Source: Segatella copri (GTDB lineage Bacteria; Bacteroidota; Bacteroidia; Bacteroidales; Bacteroidaceae). Taken from it: a stretch of DNA of 63,273 nt. The position numbers and the translations under genes were made by a program. How positions within the stretch are numbered: position 1 is the stretch's first letter; each line of letters begins with the position of its first letter. The notes under the pieces were generated by a model. It ran no database searches. It saw only the letters and a list, made by a program, of their open reading frames with translations, and was not told the origin of the DNA. The stretch lies in NCBI RefSeq assembly GCF_009494395.1, contig NZ_VZCB01000051.1, positions 1 to 63,273 on the forward strand. The letters run 5' to 3'. Positions 37,787 to 48,200 of this stretch are shown piece by piece.

Positions 37787-37794
37787 CAAAGATA
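37787..37794 (-). promoter_or_regulatory. -7 element of the CNNM/CBS gene
   Basis: Minus-strand TATCTTTG followed by CA. It is the only good box upstream of 37633. Confidence 0.5.
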
Positions 37795-37848
37795 CTGATA
37801 AAAAGATGAATCTAATATGTTTTTGTTGAAAATTAAATTGTTTTAACA

Positions 37849-38022
37849 TGAGCCGGTTTATATATCCATCGACAAGGACGTATTGAGAAAGTGATAGGGG
37901 TAGATATCACAGGCGAATGTTCCGCTACGCTTGACTATTTCTCCGAGTTGAAGGATGCTGAGGTCAACAATGAGGCAAATGAAGAGTTGCTAAGGATGAT
38001 TCTGGAGGAGAACCATCCTTAG
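37849..38022 (+). pseudogene. Orphan C-terminal gene remnant
   Basis: An open stretch without a start codon that reads like real protein: HRQGRIEKVIGVDITGE followed by CSATLDYFSELKDAEVNNEA and NEELLRMILEENHP, then TAG. Base composition is higher in GC than the flanking AT-rich spacer. I do not recognise the family. It could be the tail of a larger gene lost by deletion. Confidence 0.4.
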
Positions 38023-38041
38023 CCATAAGCGTATTTTGCTT

Positions 38042-38587
38042 TTATTTTACTTCAGTGAGCTTACCCGTCTGTGAGTCGATGATATAGCCATGCAGATTGA
38101 CATCCTTTGGTACGAGAGGGTGGGTACGGATGGTATTGATTGTATTCCTTACTGAATCCTCAGTATCGTGGAATCCCTCCAGCCAATGGTCGAGATTGAT
38201 GCCGCAAAGTCCGATGGTATCGATGACATCCTGATGGATGCCACGTTGCAACATCAATTCCTTCATCTGCTGGCCGTTCATGTGACAGGCACCGCAGTTG
38301 GAGTGGGCAATGACCATGATTTCCTCAACACCCAGTTCATAGATGGCAACCAGGAGGCTGCGCATGGCTGAGTCGAATGGACTGATTACGAGTCCACCGG
38401 CATTCTTGATGAGCTTGGCATCTCCATTCTTCAGGCCCAAGGCCGCCGGCAGAAGCTCTGTCAGGCGGGTATCCATACAGGAAAGGATGGCAAGCTTCTT
38501 GTCTGGATATTTACTCGTAAGATACTTTTCGTAGCCCTTGCTGGCCACGAAGTTTTCATTATATTTGATGATTTCTTCTATAATCAT
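38042..38587 (-). CDS. Beta-class carbonic anhydrase
   Basis: A 181-residue enzyme for CO2/HCO3- interconversion. Zinc ligands are Cys and Asp in SCMDTRL, and His and Cys in AHSNCGAC; the intervening IKNAGG segment is also conserved. Start chosen at 38587 (MIIEEIIKYNENF), because the longer frame overlaps the upstream PHP gene in another frame. It follows the PHP gene by 34 bp on the same strand and may be co-transcribed. Cytoplasmic; supports carboxylations and growth at low CO2. Confidence 0.95.
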   Translation of the reverse strand: MIIEEIIKYNENFVASKGYEKYLTSKYPDKKLAILSCMDTRLTELLPAALGLKNGDAKLIKNAGGLVISPFDSAMRSLLVAIYELGVEEIMVIAHSNCGACHMNGQQMKELMLQRGIHQDVIDTIGLCGINLDHWLEGFHDTEDSVRNTINTIRTHPLVPKDVNLHGYIIDSQTGKLTEVK

Positions 38588-38621
38588 AGTCGTGTAAATT
38601 GAAATGTGAAACGAAATTCTC

Positions 38622-39344
38622 CTATTTCTCTGGGGTAGGCTTGAGGTAAGCCAAAAACTTCTCAGGCTGATAATTGAGTACCAAATCATCAGGAAACTTT
38701 GCTTTTTCTACCAGAGGCATGATGTTGCTGTAGTCGGCAATCATGGTTGAGAAATGGGCATCACTTCCAAAGATGACAGGGGTCTCATACTTCTTGGCAA
38801 GTTCCAGCAGTTCCAGGTTATTGGGGGTAGCCACTGTCTTGTGACGGATGGGAGCCATGGAGTGGTTGTTAATCTCAAGCAGAGTATGCGTCTCCTTTGA
38901 AACTTTCATCAATACCTCGAAATCCAGATCTGCCGTACCGTCACCGGGATGTGAGATAATCTGCACGAAGGGATTACGCATGGCATTGATGACACCATGT
39001 GTGTTCTCTTCCTTGGTTCCTCCCTGCCAGCAAAGGCTATGAATGCCAGCGATTCGGATGTCAAGCATGCGCCAGTAATCCTCGTCGAGGTCGATATCCC
39101 CTTGGGTATTGAGGATGTTGAGTTCTGCTCCCAGCATCAGTTTGATTCCATAGAGCTGGCGTGGAACGCAATGAAGGTTTCTGAAATAGATAGGGTCACA
39201 GGTACCCGGGATATTGGGACCGTGCTCTGTGATTCCCAGAATTTCCAATCCTTTCTCCTTTGCTGCCAAGGTCATTTCCTGCAAACTGCTGTAGGCATGA
39301 CCTGATGCTATTGTATGTGTATGAACGTCTAATAATGTTTTCAT
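38622..39344 (-). CDS. PHP-domain phosphoesterase (YcdX-like)
   Basis: A 240-residue metal-dependent phosphatase. Metal ligands appear in DVHTHT (start), GITEHG, GAELNI, ISHPGDG, EINNHS and GSDAH, in the order found in YcdX/PHP trinuclear-metal proteins. Length is normal. A TACCTTTG box (39349-39356) ends 4 nt before the ATG, so the transcript is probably leaderless. Substrate unknown. Confidence 0.92.
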   Translation of the reverse strand: MKTLLDVHTHTIASGHAYSSLQEMTLAAKEKGLEILGITEHGPNIPGTCDPIYFRNLHCVPRQLYGIKLMLGAELNILNTQGDIDLDEDYWRMLDIRIAGIHSLCWQGGTKEENTHGVINAMRNPFVQIISHPGDGTADLDFEVLMKVSKETHTLLEINNHSMAPIRHKTVATPNNLELLELAKKYETPVIFGSDAHFSTMIADYSNIMPLVEKAKFPDDLVLNYQPEKFLAYLKPTPEK

Positions 39345-39348
39345 GGTG

Positions 39349-39356
39349 CAAAGGTA
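39349..39356 (-). promoter_or_regulatory. -7 element abutting the PHP gene start
   Basis: Minus-strand TACCTTTG with 4 nt to the ATG at 39344, the same arrangement as the exonuclease gene. Confidence 0.5.
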
Positions 39357-39642
39357 ATGATATTTGCTAAAAATGTGAGTAAAACAAATATTAATTAATC
39401 AAAAATAGCCCTATTTCAGGTATCAGTGGGCATACATAGAATGCTTGGTATTAGTTGTTTCAGATGTATTTTTGATGTACTTATTTTTTACAAAATCATG
39501 ATTTAAATCCTCTGAAATTCACGAATTTCCGCTCGGGAAATATTTCTTGGAGAATATCAGGAATATGATGAAAATGCATAATCTCCATATAATCAGTGTG
39601 TTACAAATTTTGCTGATTCCTTCGGAAATCCAGAATTCTGTA

Positions 39643-39720
39643 GTCGTACAACAATAACCCCTATAGTTGTACAACTATAACTCCAGAGTTGTACAACTAT
39701 AGCCTATATAGTCGTACAAC
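39643..39720. repeat. Phased array of the palindrome GTTGTACAAC
   Basis: GTCGTACAAC, GTTGTACAAC, GTTGTACAAC and GTCGTACAAC start at 39643, 39666, 39688 and 39711 (steps 23, 22, 23). Most copies are flanked by CTATA/TATAG, extending the palindrome to ATAGTTGTACAACTAT. It lies in a 1.1-kb gene-poor spacer (39345-40449). Apart from this array, an ADH remnant (39946-40179) and a terminator (40388-40434), I see nothing in the spacer. Confidence 0.7.
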
Positions 39721-39945
39721 TATAGGTGATTCGTCTTGCAGAGAGCAAGTAATACGCTATCCAACCAAAAGATTTATGTCATCATGGTCTTCTAGATTGG
39801 AAATTCGGAAATAGCGATAATTCAGAAACAATATTTGACACCAGCATATTTCCGAAGTACAAATTCCAAATCTGAGTTAATCTGTGAAACTCATATTATC
39901 TAGCCATTTTATAGATAGCGATGATAACTGAAGCATGTAGAACCT

Positions 39946-40179
39946 TCAAAGCACCGATAGTAATGGAGTCATTATTTGTGCATCTGTTACCTCTCTGCCG
40001 ATGAGGGTATGGATGTCTGTTGGCATTCCGATAGAGGCGAAGAAGCGTTCCATAGCCTTAATGCCTGCTTCAGCAGCTTCCAATGTAGTCATACCTTCTA
40101 TGTCTACTCCCATAACGTTCTTTGCAAAGCGGGCAAAACGAGGAAGATTCTCATGACAGGTATATCGGGCCCAACTTGC
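39946..40179 (-). pseudogene. C-terminal remnant of an iron-containing alcohol dehydrogenase (butanol dehydrogenase-like)
   Basis: Minus-strand reading gives SWARYTCHENLPRFARFAK, NVMGVDIEG, EAAEAGIKAMERFFASIGMP and TDIHTLIG, ending at TGA (39946-39948). The pattern of a FARFAKNVMG helix, an AGI..ME..F helix and SIGMPT is the usual C-terminal end of BdhA/YqhD-type iron alcohol dehydrogenases. The frame begins right after an in-frame TAG and lacks the NAD- and iron-binding domains, so only the last ~78 residues remain. Confidence 0.6.
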
Positions 40180-40387
40180 CTACATGGCAGCTAGTCCTTG
40201 CTTTTGCAGGAAAAAGAATAAGATGAAAAGATTGTTTTTAAGTCCTATTGCCAATATTTAAGGGTGATTATGGTAAATAGGCAGGAAGCCAGACATTGGT
40301 AATGTGCTCCATATAATGCGAAACTATTATCATAAAGGGGCAATAATACTTCTATTCACAACATCTTGACAATTCACTTGATCACAC

Positions 40388-40434
40388 AAAAAAGAGCGAT
40401 TCCTGCAGAGTTAATGCAAGAATCGCTCTTTTTT
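40388..40434 (-). terminator. Terminator of the sugar-phosphate transferase gene
   Basis: AAAAAAGAGCGATTC / GAATCGCTCTTTTTT arms, 15 bp perfect, with U-runs in both directions, just beyond the stop at 40450. Confidence 0.85.
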
Positions 40435-40449
40435 ATCTTATCATTTTTT

Positions 40450-41880
40450 TTAATAAGCATTCTTATCTGGGAAGATGATGCTCTTGGCTGTCAGGAAGAT
40501 AATCTTGATGTCGAGCCAGAACGACCAGTTCTCGATATACCAGATGTCTCGGCGGATACGCTCCTCCATCTGCCATAACTCCTTGGTCTCACCTCGGAAT
40601 CCTGTAACCTGTGCCCAACCGGTGATGCCTGGCTTGGAGAAATGGCGAACCATATACTTGTCTATCAAACTGCCATATACCTCAGTATGATGCAACATGT
40701 GAGGACGAGGACCCACGATACTCATATCGCCCTTCAGGACATTGAAAAACTGAGGGAACTCATCGATGTTCGTCTTTCGCATGAAGTTACCGAAAGCAAA
40801 CTTTCTTGGGTCATCCTTGGTTGCCTGTGCCTTGTCTGCATCCTTATTCACATGCATGGAACGGAACTTCAGACAGTAGAATGTATCACCATTCAAACCT
40901 GTTCTTGCCTGCTTGAAGAAGATAGGTCCCGGACTCTGGGTCTTGATGATGAGAGCTATGATAGGGATAAACGGCAGAACGCAGAGACAGATAAGTCCAC
41001 TCACCACGACATCGAATGCTCGCTTGGCAATACGGTTAGAAACGAGAGTCAACGGCTCCTTGTGATTGGAATATACGGTTCTGCCCATGAAATCCTGGGC
41101 ATCCAGATGTAATTTATACTCACCAAAGACACGTGGGAGATAGTAGAAATGGATCACGTTCTTGTCACAGAACTTCATAATCTTCACAATCCGTTCAGAA
41201 TCATTATGAGATAGGCAACAGAATGCTTCATCAATGTTGCTTGGAGCTCCATTAATGGTATCATTGATCGTAGACGACAAAATGCCATTGAGATCCTTGA
41301 GACTTCCTATTTTCTTTAAACCGTCAGGAGCCTTGGCTATTTCGGCATCAGCATAATAGCCCTTGACGATATAACCTGCAGATGGATCCTCGGTCATCGT
41401 CTGATACATTTCACTGATTGCCGGATCGTTGCCAACGAAGACTACCGTACGGCAGTTACGGCCTCTGGCACGATAGTACTTCAGTATATTAAGTTCGCAG
41501 AGTCTTGAAAGAATCAGAAAGAAATAAAATGATACGCCAAAGATAGCTGCAAAAGAGAACATCTGACCTCCATGACTGAGCAGTCTTACAAAGACAAAGA
41601 ACAGAAATACGGTAGATGCCGCCAGACATAATGTCCGTTTCAAAACTTGGAGGAAACCTATCTTTCTTACATGAATGATAGTTGAGTAGTTATACTCGCT
41701 TAGGAACAAGGCAACATTGGCAACGAAAAATGTAATCTTCGTCGCTGCATCGAAATAATCAGGGATAATCTGCGTTCCATACTCAGTATAGACAAATAAC
41801 AGACAATTTAGAATGACGAAATCGGCACAAATTACCAAACGTCTCACCAATACGTTTCCTCTGTAGTTCTTATTTATCAT
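40450..41880 (-). CDS. Undecaprenyl-phosphate hexose-1-phosphate transferase (WcaJ/CpsE-like, polyprenyl glycosylphosphotransferase)
   Basis: A 476-residue membrane enzyme that starts exopolysaccharide or glycan repeat-unit synthesis on undecaprenyl phosphate. Four N-terminal membrane helices (within residues 1-130), a CoA-binding-like middle domain (RTVVFVGNDPAIS), then a further membrane helix (about 285-305). The bacterial sugar transferase domain shows QARTGLNGDTFYCLKFRSM, IDEFPQFFNVLKGDMSIVGP, then PRPH and KPGITGWAQV. Full length. No glycosyltransferases or export genes are next to it, so it acts as an orphan initiator. The donor sugar is not predictable. Confidence 0.93.
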   Translation of the reverse strand: MINKNYRGNVLVRRLVICADFVILNCLLFVYTEYGTQIIPDYFDAATKITFFVANVALFLSEYNYSTIIHVRKIGFLQVLKRTLCLAASTVFLFFVFVRLLSHGGQMFSFAAIFGVSFYFFLILSRLCELNILKYYRARGRNCRTVVFVGNDPAISEMYQTMTEDPSAGYIVKGYYADAEIAKAPDGLKKIGSLKDLNGILSSTINDTINGAPSNIDEAFCCLSHNDSERIVKIMKFCDKNVIHFYYLPRVFGEYKLHLDAQDFMGRTVYSNHKEPLTLVSNRIAKRAFDVVVSGLICLCVLPFIPIIALIIKTQSPGPIFFKQARTGLNGDTFYCLKFRSMHVNKDADKAQATKDDPRKFAFGNFMRKTNIDEFPQFFNVLKGDMSIVGPRPHMLHHTEVYGSLIDKYMVRHFSKPGITGWAQVTGFRGETKELWQMEERIRRDIWYIENWSFWLDIKIIFLTAKSIIFPDKNAY

Positions 41881-41947
41881 ATATGCATTATTATTATAGT
41901 TCTTACCAGATATATTCTTTAAAAGACAAATTTGTTTTTAAACGGAG

Positions 41948-41955
41948 CAAAGATA
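41948..41955 (-). promoter_or_regulatory. -7 element of the sugar-phosphate transferase gene
   Basis: Minus-strand TATCTTTG, 67 bp before the start at 41880. Confidence 0.5.
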
Positions 41956-42332
41956 ATAATAAATGTCGAACGAACAAAATATTTTGGAGAAAAAATGCAT
42001 TTTGAAACAAAATGAACCAAAAAAATCACATTACTATAGTGTTTTTCTATACAATTTACAGGCATTGAGACAGAAAGACCGCCCTATCCAGCCAAAATTT
42101 CCTCTTCGTCATTCAGAAATGAGGGCGTTGGGGAAAATGGAGTGTTTCTGAATTTCTGAAGCTGAACTTATAGGTTTCACATCTTTGATATACAGCGCGA
42201 TCAAGAAAGAATATAAAGAAATGATATACAGATAGTTAATACATGTATTTAACACGTATTTAACGCAGTTTTTTTTCAATATTCATATTCAGAGTTCAGT
42301 CTTTCAGCACTAAAGTTCAGGATTTTGACCGC

Positions 42333-42432
42333 AAGTATCTTACTTTCGGTTGTAAGTATCTTACTTTTGCCCCGTAAGTATCATACTTATGCCCCGTAAG
42401 TATCTTACTTTTGAAAGACAAGTATCTTGCTT
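42333..42432. repeat. 22-bp-phased array of AAGTATCTTACTT
   Basis: Five copies of AAGTATCTTACTT (AAGTA/TACTT arms around 3 nt) start at 42333, 42354, 42376, 42398 and 42420 (steps 21, 22, 22, 22). The third reads ATCATAC and the last ends TTGCTT. Spacers differ, though two are CCCCGT-containing. It lies in the 777-bp spacer between the sugar-phosphate transferase start and the beta-galactosidase stop, where I see no gene. Confidence 0.75.
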
Positions 42433-42454
42433 AAGCTGTTAAAGAGATACACCA

Positions 42455-42513
42455 AGTGTGAGAAAGTGTGAGAAAGTATGAGAAAGTGTGAGGAAGTATG
42501 AGCAAGTATGAAG
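42455..42513 (+). repeat. 10-bp tandem repeat AGTGTGAGAA, six units
   Basis: Units start at 42455, 42465, 42475, 42485, 42495 and 42505, varying as AGT(G/A)TGAG(A/G/C)A. The 10-bp period is close to one helical turn. It follows the 22-bp array directly. Confidence 0.8.
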
Positions 42514-42657
42514 TGCCGATTCCGGATTTTGTATCTTTGCAGCATCATTCAGAGTGAGGGGATTGATGTAGACAGAGAATGCTTGGAGATGAGGACAGAA
42601 TAAAAAAATCCTGAGCAATCAGCTGATGCCCAGGATTTAATAATTCATTAATGCCTA

Positions 42658-45813
<3,156 letters not shown>

Positions 45814-45826
45814 TTATTATCCGATA

Positions 45827-48169
45827 TTAATGGAAATACTGAGTTCCAGCTACGCCGGTAAACTTCTTCTGGTTGTCCTTGCGCATTTCGAGAGTAAGGT
45901 TGCTCCACCATGATGGCCAACCACCTACGATATTGCACAGATAAACGAACTTGACAGGATGTAAGCCCTTTGCCAATGCTACAGAGTTATCTGAGTTGGT
46001 ACCAGCCTTCACAGCACCCTCGTTGTTGATGACAAGCTTGTTGTCAATCCAAACCTGCTCCATACGGGAAGAAAGATAGTAAACTCCATCCTCAGGAATA
46101 TTGATGTAACCCTCTGCTATGGCTGCATAATTATTGGCACCACGCAAAGTAGCAGCATCATCAGGCTGACTTACCTTCATCTTGTTAAGATTCTCTACGG
46201 TACCGCAGTCCTGCCACTCAGCATCAGCCAATTCCAGCTGATTAACCTTCAGATAGTTGCCCTTCATACGGCGCAACTGCAAACCAGCCTTTGCATCGTT
46301 GAGTTTCACTGCAGGAGCATAGGTCTGCTTTTCTACATCAATGGTTCTCACCTTACTCATCTTGCCAGAAGGCAGAACAGTAGCAATCTTGATAGTAGTA
46401 TTGCCGCTCACCTTGATAGGCTCTGTATAGACTGCAGAAGATGGAGTTGGAATAGAACCGTCCAAGGTATAAACCATCTTCATAGGACGTGATGTCTGGA
46501 ATGTAACTACAGTATCCTTGGTAATCACAACCTTGTCACAAGAACCGTATGGCTGCTCTGGCAATGGGATGTGATAACGTACATGACGCTCATCCAGGCG
46601 GACGCTGTTGGCATCTACACGACGTGCGAAGTCTGTGAAGTTCTTCTTCTTGGCTGGAGACCATGCAATCTCAGCAAGAGCCAGAGAACGAGGATACATC
46701 TGATACTCCATCTTGGCATTGGTATACATATACTCTGACCAGTTGTTGCACTGAACACCGAGGATATGCTTCTCCAAGCCCAATGACTTGATGGTATCAG
46801 GAACAGGCTCATAATTATAGGTTCTTGAAAGATAAGCTGGAGCACTAGGAATAGTAACTGGCTCAATCTTATAATCACCCTGGTAATGGTCGAGATACAG
46901 ACCACCGCTACCTGGAGTCATGATGACATCATGCTTCTGGAGAGCTGCAGAAATACCACCTGATGTGCCACGCCAAGACATGACTGTAGCATCAGGGCTC
47001 AAACCACCTTCCAGAATTTCATCCCATCCGATGATCTTTCTGTCGTACTTAGCCAGCATCTTCTCCATGCGCTTGATGACGTAGCTCTGCAATCTTTCCT
47101 CTGCAGAGTGCTTACCGTCAGCCTGCAAGCCTTCTGCCTCGATACGCTTCTGGCAGGTAGGACAATTCTTCCAGCTGGTCTTTGGACACTCGTCACCACC
47201 AATGTGGAAATACTTGCCAGGGAAGAGAGGCACCACTTCGCGAACAACATCCTCCAGGAAGTTGAACATATCTTCCTTGCCAGGACACATCACGATATCC
47301 TCAACACCCCATACCATTCTAGGAGTCCACTGCTCGCCCTTGCAAGAAAGATAAGGATAAGCAGAGATGGCTGCCATCATGTGGCCAGGAAGGTCGATTT
47401 CTGGAATCACGGTAATGTAGCGCTTAGCTGCATAAGCTACAATGTCCTTGATTTCCTCCTGGGTATAGAAACCGCCATAGGTAGAGCCGTCACCCTGAAG
47501 GCGATAACCACCGATAGAGGTCAACTTAGGATATTTCTTGATTTCGATACGCCAGCCCTGATCCTCGGTCAGGTGAAAGTGCATGGTGTTCACCTTGAAC
47601 ATAGACATCAGGTCGAGCTGCTTCTTTACGTTCTCTACAGTGATGAAGTGACGGCATGGATCAAGATGGAATCCACGATAACCGAAACGTGGAGCATCCT
47701 GGATGTCACAGCACTGGGCCACCCATTTGACACCATTCACCTTGGTAGCACTCTCTACCTGCGCAGGCAACAGCTGCATGAAACTCTGCATACCATAGAA
47801 AGCACCCTTGCCTGTCTTAGCCTTGATGACTACACCCTTGGAAGTAACAGTGAGACGGTAGCCCTCTTCTGCCATCTTGAGGGATGGAGAAATCTGAATA
47901 GAGATATTGCCCTTCTTGCCACCAACGGTTACATTGTTGCCGGTAGAAGCCTTCAGCTTGTCTGCCATGTACTGAGCGATATTCTTACCGTCCGCGGTCT
48001 GGTAAGAAATCACCACCTTCTGTGGCAAAACAAACTCACCCTTCTGGATCTGGGTCTTGACAGGAATAGGAATAATGTTAATATCAGCTGCTGCTGACGA
48101 TGTTGGGAAAGCTCCCAACATCGCAGCGCAAGCCATCAAAGAACCTAAAAGTTGATTGATTTTTTTCAT
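45827..48169 (-). CDS. GH20 beta-N-acetylhexosaminidase with chitobiase-like and PA14-like C-terminal domains (PUL B)
   Basis: A 780-residue secreted enzyme with signal peptide (to about residue 27). GH20b domain (VVISYQTADGKNIAQYMADK), then the GH20 barrel with RGFHLDPCRHF, TEDQGWRIEIKKYP and the catalytic Asp-Glu pair in HIGGDECPK (about residues 325-326), which uses the substrate acetamido group. A chitobiase C-terminal beta domain (MKMVYTLDGSIPTPSS) follows, then a PA14-like domain (YLSSRMEQVWIDNKLVI). It is 31 bp after the NagB-like gene. It should release GlcNAc or GalNAc from host-type glycans. Confidence 0.94.
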   Translation of the reverse strand: MKKINQLLGSLMACAAMLGAFPTSSAAADINIIPIPVKTQIQKGEFVLPQKVVISYQTADGKNIAQYMADKLKASTGNNVTVGGKKGNISIQISPSLKMAEEGYRLTVTSKGVVIKAKTGKGAFYGMQSFMQLLPAQVESATKVNGVKWVAQCCDIQDAPRFGYRGFHLDPCRHFITVENVKKQLDLMSMFKVNTMHFHLTEDQGWRIEIKKYPKLTSIGGYRLQGDGSTYGGFYTQEEIKDIVAYAAKRYITVIPEIDLPGHMMAAISAYPYLSCKGEQWTPRMVWGVEDIVMCPGKEDMFNFLEDVVREVVPLFPGKYFHIGGDECPKTSWKNCPTCQKRIEAEGLQADGKHSAEERLQSYVIKRMEKMLAKYDRKIIGWDEILEGGLSPDATVMSWRGTSGGISAALQKHDVIMTPGSGGLYLDHYQGDYKIEPVTIPSAPAYLSRTYNYEPVPDTIKSLGLEKHILGVQCNNWSEYMYTNAKMEYQMYPRSLALAEIAWSPAKKKNFTDFARRVDANSVRLDERHVRYHIPLPEQPYGSCDKVVITKDTVVTFQTSRPMKMVYTLDGSIPTPSSAVYTEPIKVSGNTTIKIATVLPSGKMSKVRTIDVEKQTYAPAVKLNDAKAGLQLRRMKGNYLKVNQLELADAEWQDCGTVENLNKMKVSQPDDAATLRGANNYAAIAEGYINIPEDGVYYLSSRMEQVWIDNKLVINNEGAVKAGTNSDNSVALAKGLHPVKFVYLCNIVGGWPSWWSNLTLEMRKDNQKKFTGVAGTQYFH

Positions 48170-48200
48170 GTATATTGCATAATATTATTAGATGTAGAAA

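Noticed and set aside
42333..42513. CRISPR or replication iterons
   Set aside because: Repeats are short (10-13 bp), spacers are 8-12 bp, and the sequence is unrelated to the rep iterons.
47108..48097. Long plus-strand open frame opposite the GH20 gene
   Set aside because: It is an antisense shadow of the clear GH20 frame and has no domain of its own.
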